A stretch of DNA of 64,000 nt, from positions 496,001 to 560,000 of the forward strand of contig NW_027043820.1 of assembly GCF_037102585.1 (NCBI RefSeq), written 5' to 3'. This DNA comes from Saccharomycopsis crataegensis (lineage: Eukaryota; Ascomycota; Saccharomycetes; Ascoideales; Saccharomycopsidaceae). The notes under the pieces are model-generated. The model ran no database searches and was not told where the DNA came from. It saw nothing but the letters and a program-made list of their open reading frames with translations. Of this stretch, positions 1 to 10,424 are shown in pieces. Numbering within the stretch: the first letter of the stretch is position 1; each line of letters starts with the position of its first letter. The translations under genes were made by a program, and so were the position numbers.

Positions 1-831
1 TAAGTACCGTGAAACAACAAGGTGATTTGTTGTCTCAAAAATTGTCCGTTAACGGTATCAAGTTAATGGATGGCTTGCCACGGAATCTACTTTCAATCCC
101 GAAGATTGTGGATAGTGGATTCGACGTGTTGCTTAGCAAGCATAATGGTTCTATTGCCAACCGTAAAAATGGTAATGTTGTTTTGAACTTTCCAAGAGTT
201 GGACCGTTCTGGGAATTGAGCGTTAAAGCTGATTCCGCCGAAGAGATGGCCTTTAATGTCGATAGTTACGAGGGCTTAAAGGCTATCAAAGAAGTGCATG
301 AAAGTAACAATCATGCGAAGTTGAGAACCATGAAAGAGTTATTGAAAGGCCATGGTGTTTTAGAAGCTGATATTAAGTATGTTTTGACCAGTTGTGAAAC
401 GTGTATGTCCAAAGTCACCAAGCCGGGCGGTAAACCAGCTGTGCGAAAGTACAACGTTGGTGAGATGATTCAGGCTGATGTTATAGGTCCGATAAACAAA
501 GCTTATGCCCTTATTGTGTCAGACAGGGCCTCTAAGTTTGTTGCTCACAGGGTGCTTAAATCAAGAGCTGAAGTGTCAGCCAAGACCATTGAGTGTTTAG
601 GAATGTTCCATAATTTCCTTAAACAAGCTGATTCAAACAAAAACATTGTCATGTTCCGTGCAGACAATGAGTTTGATACCAATGCAATTAAGAACTGGTT
701 AGATGGTAGCCCATCGAGTGGTAGAAATTTCATTGATTTCGAACCGACAGCCCCACATTCGTCTCATCAGAATGGTGGAGCTGAGCGATTGAATGGTATT
801 TTACAAGAAAAAATGTTTTCTATCCTTAAGG
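1..831 (+). CDS. Element A pol part: GAG-pre-integrase and integrase core
   Basis: Open reading frame entering from the left edge. It contains an H-x-H-x-C-x-x-C zinc-binding region (CETC near 390-400). The integrase core follows, with QADVIGPI (first Asp), FRADNEF (second Asp) and NGGAERLNG (catalytic Glu), the D,D(35)E layout of copia integrases. The frame runs up to the solo LTR at 832. Any ATG or GTG near the left edge is internal to the polyprotein rather than a real start. Confidence 0.85.
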
Positions 832-1243
832 TGTTGAGTTGGCAATCCAAAGTTATGTGGTTAGTCATTGTTCATGGAACCTTCTAGAGCTCATGGAACC
901 TTCTAGAACTCATGGAACCTTCTAGAACTTATGGAACCTTCTAGAACTCATGGAACCTTCTAGAACTTATGGAACCTTCTAGAACTCATGGAACCTTCTA
1001 GAACTTATGGAACCTTCTAGAACTTATGGAACCTTCCAGAATTCCATGGAACATTCTAGAGCTTATGGAACCTTCTAGAACCCATTGAGATTAATATAAA
1101 TATGGGCCATGCCCCCCATAGTCTGAGTTTGTCCTTTATATAATTTAGATAGTTAACAAGTAAAACAAGTATAACAAGGGAATAAATATTATTGAATATT
1201 ATTGTTATCAATGTCTTTTGTAACTAGAGTTACAAAACTACAA
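832..1243 (+). repeat. Solo LTR of the HSE-bearing copia family (C/D family)
   Basis: A 412-bp LTR with no internal region, flanked by the 5-bp target duplication TAAGG (827-831 and 1244-1248). It starts TGTTGAGTTGG like the LTRs at 5793-6091, 10429-10756 and 17720-17961. It carries the longest tandem array of the family (11 units), followed by a TATA box (1095-1102) and the same 3' portion as its relatives. Solo LTRs arise when the two LTRs of an element recombine and the interior is lost. The duplication shows it inserted into element A. Confidence 0.93.
873..1083 (+). promoter_or_regulatory. Tandem array of 11 heat shock elements in the LTR
   Basis: Eleven head-to-tail units of about 19 bp, consensus ATGGAACCTTCTAGAACTC. 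Nine contain GAAccTTCnnGAA, a perfect match to the Hsf1 site nGAAnnTTCnnGAAn. Units 1 and 10 differ in the last triplet (GAG). The array ends 11 bp before TATAAATA (1095-1102), the position expected of an upstream activating sequence in U3. Binding by Hsf1 is inferred from the motif; the motif itself is read directly. Confidence 0.8.
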
Positions 1244-1248
1244 TAAGG

Positions 1249-4087
1249 CTTCGGGCGTAGACATTTCGTATTGGAACTTTGCCCTTAGCCATGCGGTGTT
1301 TGTCCACAATTATCTACCATTAAATGGCGGGAGGTCCCCCTATGAGTTGCTCAGAGAACAGAAAAAGGAATTCCAAGTCAAAGCTCCTTTTGGATGTCGT
1401 GTCTTTATCAAAGATTATCACAGACAAAGCAAGTTTGATCCTATCCAAGAAGAAGCTGGTGTGTTTTTGGGATATAGCAAAACAACTAAAATAGTTTTTG
1501 CACTCTTAAAAGATGGTAGAGTGGTTAGATCCAGTGCTTTCCGTTTTATGCCATTAGTTTATCCTTTGAAGAATGGTCAGGCCGCGCTCGGCGGTGCTGG
1601 TAGTGGTGGTGGTGGCATGTTTGTTGGCGGAGGAGGTGGCCGCGTTGGCGGTGTTAGTGGTGCTTCAGGAGGTGTACATGTTCCTGATCGTGATATGTCA
1701 GTTGACTCTATTGCTGCTTTTGATGAAAACCTTGAAAATGTTACTCAAGATAGTTCATTTTCAGGGGGGGATGAGTCCTCTGTTGAAGAAGAAGACCAAG
1801 CTGAGCCGTTTGATGTTGATATGAGTGATGCTACTGCTTCAAAATCCGATGGTCAAACTACTCCTGAACAGGTTGGTGCTAAACAAGCTTCTCCAGATCC
1901 AGTCTTCCCAGACCCAATGCCTAGAAGGGAATCATCAGGCGATGATGATAATGGGCTGTCCAGTGGTAACGATGCTGGTGTCTCTTCAAGCTCTAATTTT
2001 CCTTCCAACTATTATGGAAGTGAGGCAAGTGATACTGATGATAGCCAAGCTAAACGGTTTTCCACGTTTGGACACAAAATGTTCAACAATGCTCAAGATA
2101 GTGAAACTGAGAGGTTGTTTCCGTCTGCTACTACTGCAATGTCAATCACTGAGGTGTTGGTCAGACCAAACAATGTAACCCAAGTCATTGTTAAACCCGT
2201 CCCTAGTGATCTTCAAGTCAAATCTACTAGAGTTCCTGACGAGAAAACTAGAGGAACTAAACGGGTAGCTCACAGTGAAAGTGAGTCTGATACCACAACT
2301 GGTATGTTGTTAGAAAGCAAACCAGTAAAGAAGATGATTGCCGGTCCAGAGGGAAGGCTAGTCGTTAAAAAGCATCAAGCTGTGAAAGATCTTGTTCCAT
2401 ATGGTGGAGCCGGTAAAGGCGTTCAAAGAGTTGCTGATTATACTGTGCCTAGAGATAATCAGACAAACAAGTGGATGGAAAATGATCCAACTATTGTTTA
2501 TCAAAAGAATCCTTCAGTGATGTTTAATGGCCGAATGTTGGTTGGACCAGAACCACGGCCACTAATAACAGATGGCAAAGATGTTGCTAGCACTTCAGAG
2601 GAAATGGAACAGCCACTGTTACTAACTACAAAGGATGGTGAAGTCTCCTTACTAGCTGAAGAAGTGTATCTTGCTGTTGAAAGAACCAAGTATGAAATCC
2701 CAAACAATTACAGCCAAGTTTTAGCTAGTGAGCAGAAAGTGAAATGGCTAGTTGCTATTTTAAATGAGCTCACTGCCTTAAAAATCAACAAAGTATACGA
2801 AGAGGTTGATTATGTCGAAGGCATGAAGACTGTAAATTCCAGATGGGTCTTCAGTGTTAAAGCCAAAGCCAGTGAAGAAGTATTCAAAGCTCGTTTGGTG
2901 TGTAAAGGTTTTTCACAAGAAAGGGGAGTGAACTACTTAGATTACTGGGCCCCGGTTGCTAGTTTCGACACTGTTAGATTTGTGTTGTCGATTGCTGCCG
3001 CAAAGAATTGGTCCATGGTACAGCTAGATGCAACAACTGCTTTCTTAAATGGTGATATTGACTACTCAATATATGTTAAGCCTCCAGCTGGAACTGAGAC
3101 CCCAGCTGGTAAAGTGTGGAAACTCAGGAAGAGTTTGTATGGTCTCAAACAAAGTCCAGCCATCTGGTACGATAAGTTGGCTGGCGTGCTAAAGTCTGCG
3201 GACTTGAAGGTGTCCAATATTGATCCATGTCTTTTCTATGACAAAGGGATCATGGTGTTGGTGTATGTTGATGATATGTTGGTGTTTGGTGAAAACGAGA
3301 AGAAGGTGAAGGAGATTAAGGAGGTATTGCGTTCAAAGTTCAAGATGAAAGAACTTGACGGAAAGATGTTCTTGGGTGTGACAATCCAGAGAGACGATGC
3401 TACTGGTACGATGAAAATCAGTATGAAAGATTTCATCGAGAAGGTTGAAAAGGAGTTGAACATTCAGAAATTAACTCCAATGAGAGCTCCTATGGTTAAA
3501 GGGTATAATCCACACGATGTTGCTAGTCCTTTCTTAGATGAGGAAGAACAATCAAAGTATAGAAGTCTCATTGGTACACTCCTCTATATTGTTAACACAG
3601 TAAGAGTTGATATTTGCTTTCCTGTTAACATGTTAAGTCAGTTCATGTCTGCCCCAAGAAAGACCCATCTTCACGCTGCTCAAAAGGTTTTCCAATACTT
3701 GATGTTCACTAAGGATCAAGGTGTTGTGTATGGGCCTAATGCTCCCCTTAATATTGAGTATCAAGACTTTAGGTTAATAGATAGAACCAAAGAGAATAAA
3801 CCAGTTATAACCCAAGATTATCCTAAAGAGACGGGTTACCGTATCACTGCCATTAGTGATTCAGATTATGCCACTGATAAAGAGGATAGAAAGTCCCAGG
3901 GAGGTCATTGCGTCTTTATCAACAATCAATTGGTGTCCTGGAGCTCTCGCAAACAGAAGAGCGTCGCTTTGAGTACTGCTGAAGCTGAATATGTTGCTCT
4001 CTCAGAAGCTGCCAGATCCTCCATCTACTTTAGAAATCTCTTGAATGAAGTTGGTCTAAACTGTGCTTATGTCAATTTGGTTGGTGA
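1249..4087 (+). CDS. Element A pol part: integrase end, linker, reverse transcriptase, RNase H start
   Basis: Open frame between the solo LTR and the DNA transposon. It begins inside the integrase C-terminal region, then has a Gly-rich and acidic Ser-rich linker (about 1570-2300). The reverse transcriptase follows, with RWVFSVK, LDATTAFLNGD, KSLYGLKQSP and the catalytic YVDDMLVFG (about 3264-3290). RNase H comes next, with ISDSDYATDKEDRKSQGG and ALSTAEAEYVALSE. It stops being element A at 4087, where the Tc1-like terminal repeat begins; the 154 bases of open frame after that are transposon sequence. Confidence 0.88.
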
Positions 4088-4089
4088 TA

Positions 4090-4290
4090 CAGTGTTTTCA
4101 TTTTTTATTCGTGCCACCCACCGGAAATATTCATACCAGTGGCAAAAAATAATTCATACCGACCCCCGGTATTTTTCGTACCACCGCAGCGGGATTTATT
4201 CAGACCATCTAAGAAAAATAGTTCATACTATTGCACTTTAATTATTCATACCAACAGAATACAAAATTCATACTAAATGCATAAAATTCT
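4090..4290 (+). repeat. Left terminal inverted repeat of DNA transposon copy 1
   Basis: About 190 bp repeated in inverse orientation at about 16228-16401 and at both ends of copy 2. Within it the motif TTCATACC or TTCGTACC recurs seven or eight times at roughly 20-30 bp steps, possibly transposase-binding iterons. The terminal bases are CAGTGTTTTC. Confidence 0.85.
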
Positions 4291-4420
4291 TATGCTTTCA
4301 TTAATATTTTATCTTTGATATTATTAAACATGTTACAGGGGACCCGCACACCCAATAAAGCCCCTTTGCAATACTCATTTACCATTTCAAAGGCTCATAA
4401 CCAAATTTTGGAGTGGTTTC

Positions 4421-4822
4421 TGTTGAAGTTTTGTAACCCTAGTTACAGTAGTCATTACCAATAACAAATACTATCAAACTATCCTTGTTATTATTCTTAT
4501 TCTTCTTAACTAACTAACTATTTAAATAACAAAATATAAACTCAAACTATGGGGAGAGGCCCCATATTTATAATAAGACCAATATATATGATTTGCAATC
4601 ATACATCCATCTAGAACATTCTAGATGATTAATCATATGCACAATGACTAATTATTAGGCTGAGTCATAATCACATGCAGATTATATATTGCTCAGCCAT
4701 GGTAAATAAACCGTCTTATCCGAGACTCGAACCCAGGATCTATTCAACACATTGATACCCGTGTTAACCGTTGAGCCATCTGTACAAAACCCAATATATG
4801 ACTTTGGATTGTCAACTCAACA
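4421..4822 (-). repeat. 3' LTR of element B (402 bp)
   Basis: Starts TGTTGAGTTG and ends in CAACA in the element's orientation, so it has short TGTTG/CAACA inverted ends. It matches the LTR at 14153-14554 base for base by eye. It contains the tRNA-like module (about 4651-4797) and one partial heat shock element (GAAtgTTCtaGAt, near 4610-4626). Confidence 0.92.
4651..4797 (-). other. tRNA-derived, SINE-like module inside the LTR of element B
   Basis: On the minus strand there is an A-box-like TGGCTCAACGG (4768-4778), then 34 bp, then a B-box-like GGTTCGAGTCT (4723-4733), the spacing of a Pol III internal promoter. The T-arm pairs fully (CTGGG with CTCGG, two G-T wobbles). The 7-bp acceptor and the D-stem do not pair, so this is not an intact tRNA gene. 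Next to it, GGCTGAG and CTCAGCC form a hairpin. The sister LTR family lacks the whole stretch while sharing sequence on both sides, so it looks like an inserted module. A second copy is at 14383-14529. Confidence 0.6.
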
Positions 4823-4829
4823 CCCTCTC

Positions 4830-5792
4830 TCAATTCAAAGTCACCATACCACAAAGCTTTCTTAGCTCTATGAATTGAGGAGCAGCAAGACCTTTAGTGA
4901 ACATGTCAGCAACCATGATTCCAGTATTAAGGTATTGCAAATCAATTGTCCCAGATCCAATGTGATCCCTGATGAAATGAGTCCTGATATCAATATGTTT
5001 GGTACGGTGATGGAAAGCTGGATGTTTGGCCATTTCAATACACCCCTGGTTATCATCATAAATCTTCACTGCACCAGTGTTGAGGCCAAACTCCTCAAAG
5101 ACCTGTTTCAACCACAATGCCTCTTTCACACCTTCGCTGAGAGACATATATTCTGCTTCAGCTGTAGAAAGAGCAACCGTTGCTTGTTTCTTGGACCTCC
5201 ATGTTATTGCACCATTGGCATACTTGAACACAAAACCAGTAGTAGACTTTCTGTCTGACTTATCTCCAGCCCAGTCAGCATCACAATATCCAACTAGTTC
5301 ACCATCTCCTTTATCTCCAGCCTCATATCTTATACCTAATTCTTTTGTACCTTTCAAATATCTCAACACTCTTTTAGCTGCCTTGTAATGGACCTCCTTT
5401 GGCTCCTTGAGATATCTTGATAAAACACCGACGATATAACTAATATCGCTCCTAACAGTATTGGCAGCAAACAACAATTTTCCAACTAAAGATCTATAGG
5501 CTGTAGCATCACATGTTTCAGCATTGGCATCCACCAACGTAAGTTCTTGGCCAGAAATTGTAGGCGTCTTATCGTGGTTGCAATTCTCCATTCCAAATTC
5601 CTTTAACATGGAACCAATGTAGTCTTTCAAGCTCATGTTAATACCTCCATTATCTTGCGAGATATTGATACCCAAAAATTTCCTGACTATTCCCAAGTCC
5701 TTCATCTTGAAGACATTCATCAATTCACTTTTCACTTTCCTGATGGCAAAATCTGAGGTACCAGCTATCAATAAGTCGTCAACATAGAGAGC
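4830..5792 (-). CDS. Element B gag-pol, C-terminal part (reverse transcriptase end and RNase H)
   Basis: Minus-strand frame holding the end of reverse transcriptase (just after the YVDD box) and a copia RNase H, with YCDADWAGDKSDRKSTTGF and the ALSTAEAEYMSLSE box. It ends at the polypurine tract before the 3' LTR. The upstream part of the same frame lies at 10762-14148 on the far side of element C. It is very close to the matching part of element C. Confidence 0.9.
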   Translation of the reverse strand, partial: ALYVDDLLIAGTSDFAIRKVKSELMNVFKMKDLGIVRKFLGINISQDNGGINMSLKDYIGSMLKEFGMENCNHDKTPTISGQELTLVDANAETCDATAYRSLVGKLLFAANTVRSDISYIVGVLSRYLKEPKEVHYKAAKRVLRYLKGTKELGIRYEAGDKGDGELVGYCDADWAGDKSDRKSTTGFVFKYANGAITWRSKKQATVALSTAEAEYMSLSEGVKEALWLKQVFEEFGLNTGAVKIYDDNQGCIEMAKHPAFHHRTKHIDIRTHFIRDHIGSGTIDLQYLNTGIMVADMFTKGLAAPQFIELRKLCGMVTLN

Positions 5793-6091
5793 TGTTGTAG
5801 TTTTGTAACTCTAGTTACAAAAGACATTGATAACAATAATATTCAATAATATTTATTCCCTTGTTATACTTGTTTTACTTGTTAACTATCTAAATTATAT
5901 AAAGGACAAACTCAGACTATGGGGGGCATGGCCCATATTTATATTAATCTCAATGGGTTCTAGAAGGTTCCATAAGCTCTAGAATGTTCCATGGAATTCT
6001 AGAAGGTTCCATAGTTCTAGAAGTTCCATGGAATTCTAGAAGGTTCCATGAACAATGACTAACCACATAACTTTGGATTGCCAACTCAACA
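5793..6091 (-). repeat. 3' LTR of element C with five heat shock units
   Basis: 299-bp LTR with TGTTG/CAACA ends. The array of GAAnnTTCnnGAA-type units lies at about 5954-6052 (five units, one shortened). In the element's orientation it is upstream of a TATAAATA box near 5940. Confidence 0.92.
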
Positions 6092-6098
6092 CCCTCTC

Positions 6099-9000
6099 TC
6101 AATTCAAAGTCTCCATACCACAGAGCCTTCTCAACTCCAAGAATTGAGGGGCAGCAAGACCTTTTGTAAACATATCAGCAATCATAACACCAGTGCTCAA
6201 GTACTCCAAATTGATAGAGCCAGATCCAATGTGGTCCCTGATAAAGTGAGTCCTGATGTCAATGTGTTTGGTGCGATGATGGAAAGCTGGATGCTTTGCC
6301 ATCTCAATACACCCTTGGTTATCATCAAACATCCTCACTGGACCAGTATTGATCCCAAATTCCTTGAACACTTGCATTAGCCATAATGCTTCCTTGACTC
6401 CTTCACTTAGTGACATGTATTCAGCCTCTGCCGTAGAAAGAGCAACAGTAGCTTGCTTCTTAGATCTCCATGTGATTGCACCATTGGCATATTTGAACAC
6501 AAACCCAGTAGTAGACTTTCTGTCTGACTTATCTCCAGCCCAGTCAGCATCACAGTATCCAAGAAGCTCACCGTTATCATTATTGCCAGCCTCATATCTT
6601 ATTCCCAAATCTTTGGTTCCTTTCAAGTATCTTAAAACTCTCTTTGCTGCCTTATAATGCACCTCCTTTGGTTCCTTGAGGTATCTGGATAGAACACCGA
6701 CGATATAGCTGATATCGCTTCTAACAGTATTAGCAGCAAACAATAATTTTCCAACCAAAGATCTGTAAGCTGTGGCATCACAATCCTCAGCACTGTTGTC
6801 CACCAAGGTGAGCTCCTGACCAGCAATAGTAGGCGTCTTATCTGGGTTGCAATTCTCCATTCCAAATTCCTTTAACATAGAGCCAATATAGTCTTTCAAG
6901 CTCATGTTAATACCTCCATTATCTTGCGAGATATTGATACCCAAAAATTTCCTGACTATTCCCAAGTCCTTCATCTTGAAGACATTCATCAATTCACTTT
7001 TCACTTTCCTGATGGCAAAATCTGAGGTACCAGCTATCAATAAGTCGTCAACATAGAGGGCAACCATCACAAATGACTTTTCAGACTTTCTTGAGTACAA
7101 ACAATATTCAGCACCGTTTCTAACAAAACCAAGAGACGACAATACACTGTGGATTCTCTCATTCCACACCAAGGGAGCTTGCTTCAATCCATATAAGCTT
7201 TTCTTCAATCTCAAAACCATTGTTTCTTTTCCCTTAACCACATACCCTTCCGGCTGTGTCATGTATAATTCTTCCTGAAGAGATCCGTTGAGGAATGCAG
7301 TTTTCACATCCATCTGATGAACTGCCATTCCATTCTTAGCTGCAATACTCAACATCAACCTGATAGATTCATAACGCACCACAGGTGAGAATGTCTCATT
7401 GTAGTCAATACCCTTCACCTGTGTGAATCCTCGAGCAACAAGTCTTCCCTTGAAGACTCCGTTATCTTTCTTTGCAAAGACCCAACGACATGTAATTGGC
7501 TTTCTTCCTTTCGGCAACTCGACCAATTCATAAGTGGAATTCTCCTTGTGAGCCGCAATTTCTTCGTCACAAGCGCGCTTCCATTCTGCACTTTCGTTGC
7601 TCTTCATGGCTTCCTTATAATTTCCAGGAACATCACTTCCACCAGCCAAAGCAGCAGCTTCACCAGCCATAAAACAAGAGGCAACATAATTCACAGGTTT
7701 GTACTCTAACAACTTGCCTTCGGCATCATCATTCAGTTCTGATTCCTCATCACAATCACTTGGCTGTTCAACATGTGGCTCAATTTCCGAAACCACCAAG
7801 TTGTCATTGCTACTACCATTAGGAACAAAAGAAGTAAGCTCTTTTGAGCTACTATCGTTTCTGTATTTCTTCCTTTGTGGTTTCTCAATAGCAATTTCCC
7901 TCTCTGAATCTGAACTGAATGTATCAGATTCTTGTTCAACTTCTGCCAAGATCCCAAATGGATTTCTTTTAATCAAACCTGTACTTTTCTTGGGTCTAGA
8001 ACCCGATGATCTTTTCCTTTTTGTAGCAGTAACCAACTTGAACTCTTCTGAAACCATCCTTGATGGGATTAACTCTCCAGTGGCATCCTCATCATCGTCT
8101 ATGATTCTCATTTCCACGTCTTTGCTTGAGGAAACAGTGGACTCTCTTTCTGAATCATCCAAATAAGAAACCATTCGTTCATCATCAACAGAGATTTCAC
8201 TTGCAACATCCTCTAAGTCTGGATCACTTATAACAGGGCCTGGTGCAACGCCACCAGCAAAACCCATACCACCAGAGCTGTTTACCTTAGCAATCTCGGT
8301 ATCCACATCAGTGACTCGCTTCACATCCTGATAGTAATATCTTGACTCATCAAATCTGACCTGAGTCGCCACAATAATCTTGTTGGCAGCAGGATCAAAA
8401 ATTCTGTACGCACAGTGATCTCTATCATACCCGAGCATCACTCCAACCTTGGCGGTAGCATCAAATTTTCCATTTCTCAAACTGTTTGGTATAACCACAT
8501 ATGCAAGGGAACCAAAGCAGCGAAGATGGTCAAGGCCCGGCTTGTATCCATACCAACGACCATATGGTGTGTGGAAATTAATAACGCGGGATGGCGTCCT
8601 GTTAATCAAATAAACAGCCGTGCGGACACCTTCAGACCAAAACTGAACCGGCATAGAAGCCCCAATAATTAAAGACCTAGTTTTGTCTTGAATTGTCCGA
8701 TGCATTCTTTCAGCAACACCATTTTGATAACTATGGTGTGGCACAGTCAACTCATGGGCAATACCTTTGCTTCTCATGAAATCATGCAACTTTCCTGTAA
8801 CAAATTCACCACCATTATCAGTGCGGATAGTTCCCACGGTAAACTGTTTTCCCTGAGACTTGAACATTGTTTCGGTGTATGTAATAAACTCAATAATCCT
8901 GTCAGCACACTCTGACTTGTTTTTCAAACACTTAACCTCCACAAACTTGGAATACCCGTCGACAATAGTGAGAAAATATTTGCTCGAATCAATAGACCCA

Positions 9001-10424
9001 TAATTGATTGGGCCACACACGTCCATATGCAACAATTGTAAAGGCTGTTGTGGTTTAGCACCCTTCCCGCTCTTTGGTCTTCTGGTAACCCCTTTACTTG
9101 TCAAGCAGCTTTCACATAACTGCACAGAATCTTCACTGTAAAGTTTACCTTTCACCAAATGAAACATCAGATTGAACTTGTTCATAATATTCATACTGGG
9201 ATGGCCTAATCTCTGGTGCCACAACCCGCTCTTATCAACACTGTTAAATGCCACACCATCGACACTGGTGTGCAAAGCATAAAGATCACTCATAACTGGA
9301 TCTTTAACAGCAACCACTTTCTTTTCAGGGTACATTTTCACCTTGTTTCCTTCAAATAATAATCTTGCACCATTCAGAGTAGCCTTGGAAACAGAAATCA
9401 AATTGGCCTTTGACCCTGGAACATAATAAGCATCCTTGATTTCGATACTGGTGTTATCACGTAACTTAAACACCGCAGACCCGATACCTTGAACCTCGAG
9501 AGAACTACCATCAATACCTGAGATCTCACCAGAAAAAGGACCAATGGTTTTAAACATCTTTCTGTCATTCAAAATATGTTGCGAGGCACCAGAGTCAAAG
9601 TACACTCTGGAGGCCCTACCATGCATTCCCATAAATGCATACCAAGATGGTGATGGATTCTTCAGATCACCACCCATTCTCTCCTTTCTAGGAGCCTTGC
9701 AATCCTTCTTCAAATGACCGGGTTTTCCACAATTGAAGCACTTGTACTGTTTCTTAAAAGCAAACACAGGTTCCAAACCCTCAACACTGGTGGAACCAAT
9801 CGATTTATCTCCAATGATTTCTCTTGTCAAATCTTGGACAAGCCCAATATCAACATTTCCAATAGTCCTGCCATTTCTAGACTCATACGCAGTCATGACT
9901 TCCCTGGAAAGAGTTGCATTAAACCCGGCTTTCTGACCCAAGCTCAAAAACAACGCACACAACACAGTGTTTCCGTCTAATTTGCCAACAGTATTCTTGA
10001 AATGATTGAAGGCATCAATGAAATTCTCAACGTTTCCGTTGCTAGATTTCAACCACTTAGCGTCAATTAAATCTGAGATAATACCAACAGCATTTGTAAC
10101 AGTCAATGTACCATAAGCATCCTTGAGAAACATAAACAAGTTTCTACCAGTACCATCAAATTCGGAAGCCTTAGTCAAAGCAGCGCCTGAGATGCTGTTG
10201 AAAATGGCTGTTGAAATAATCTCATCCATAGTAGCAATCAATTGGGCAACTTCATTAGCAGTTTCCAGCCCGTCGGTTCCGGTTTCCCCATTGATCAAGT
10301 AAGCATGTAAACCAAGACCTTTCATCTTCATCTTAACACTGATCAAAGTAAACCAATCATAAAAGTTCCCGGAGCCCTTCAACTTCTCATCAGCAGCGAA
10401 CGAAGTGAGAGCATTTGAACTCAT
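6099..10424 (-). CDS. Element C gag-pol polyprotein
   Basis: Single frame of about 1441 codons from the ATG at 10424 (MSSNALTSF). I prefer this start because it lies just inside the primer site; the frame also stays open back into the LTR. Domains in order: copia Gag, a CCHC zinc knuckle (CFNCGKPGHLKKDC), aspartic protease (FDSGASQHI), GAG-pre-integrase HHCC (WHQRLGH, CESCL), and integrase (LHMDVCGP, RTDNGGEF, NGVAERMHRT). Then come an acidic linker, reverse transcriptase (MDVKTAFLNG, KSLYGLKQAP, YVDDLLIAG) and RNase H (CDADWAGDKSDRKSTTG). All catalytic boxes are present, and Gag and Pol share one frame as in many copia elements. Confidence 0.95.
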   Translation of the reverse strand: MSSNALTSFAADEKLKGSGNFYDWFTLISVKMKMKGLGLHAYLINGETGTDGLETANEVAQLIATMDEIISTAIFNSISGAALTKASEFDGTGRNLFMFLKDAYGTLTVTNAVGIISDLIDAKWLKSSNGNVENFIDAFNHFKNTVGKLDGNTVLCALFLSLGQKAGFNATLSREVMTAYESRNGRTIGNVDIGLVQDLTREIIGDKSIGSTSVEGLEPVFAFKKQYKCFNCGKPGHLKKDCKAPRKERMGGDLKNPSPSWYAFMGMHGRASRVYFDSGASQHILNDRKMFKTIGPFSGEISGIDGSSLEVQGIGSAVFKLRDNTSIEIKDAYYVPGSKANLISVSKATLNGARLLFEGNKVKMYPEKKVVAVKDPVMSDLYALHTSVDGVAFNSVDKSGLWHQRLGHPSMNIMNKFNLMFHLVKGKLYSEDSVQLCESCLTSKGVTRRPKSGKGAKPQQPLQLLHMDVCGPINYGSIDSSKYFLTIVDGYSKFVEVKCLKNKSECADRIIEFITYTETMFKSQGKQFTVGTIRTDNGGEFVTGKLHDFMRSKGIAHELTVPHHSYQNGVAERMHRTIQDKTRSLIIGASMPVQFWSEGVRTAVYLINRTPSRVINFHTPYGRWYGYKPGLDHLRCFGSLAYVVIPNSLRNGKFDATAKVGVMLGYDRDHCAYRIFDPAANKIIVATQVRFDESRYYYQDVKRVTDVDTEIAKVNSSGGMGFAGGVAPGPVISDPDLEDVASEISVDDERMVSYLDDSERESTVSSSKDVEMRIIDDDEDATGELIPSRMVSEEFKLVTATKRKRSSGSRPKKSTGLIKRNPFGILAEVEQESDTFSSDSEREIAIEKPQRKKYRNDSSSKELTSFVPNGSSNDNLVVSEIEPHVEQPSDCDEESELNDDAEGKLLEYKPVNYVASCFMAGEAAALAGGSDVPGNYKEAMKSNESAEWKRACDEEIAAHKENSTYELVELPKGRKPITCRWVFAKKDNGVFKGRLVARGFTQVKGIDYNETFSPVVRYESIRLMLSIAAKNGMAVHQMDVKTAFLNGSLQEELYMTQPEGYVVKGKETMVLRLKKSLYGLKQAPLVWNERIHSVLSSLGFVRNGAEYCLYSRKSEKSFVMVALYVDDLLIAGTSDFAIRKVKSELMNVFKMKDLGIVRKFLGINISQDNGGINMSLKDYIGSMLKEFGMENCNPDKTPTIAGQELTLVDNSAEDCDATAYRSLVGKLLFAANTVRSDISYIVGVLSRYLKEPKEVHYKAAKRVLRYLKGTKDLGIRYEAGNNDNGELLGYCDADWAGDKSDRKSTTGFVFKYANGAITWRSKKQATVALSTAEAEYMSLSEGVKEALWLMQVFKEFGINTGPVRMFDDNQGCIEMAKHPAFHHRTKHIDIRTHFIRDHIGSGSINLEYLSTGVMIADMFTKGLAAPQFLELRRLCGMETLN

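Noticed and set aside
873-1083. Short regular repeats resembling a CRISPR array
   Set aside because: The units are directly tandem with no spacers, lie in a eukaryotic LTR and match a known promoter motif.
4712-4788. A real tRNA gene on the minus strand in the LTR of element B
   Set aside because: Boxes A and B and the T-arm are there, but the acceptor and D-stem do not pair; it is a tRNA-derived relic.
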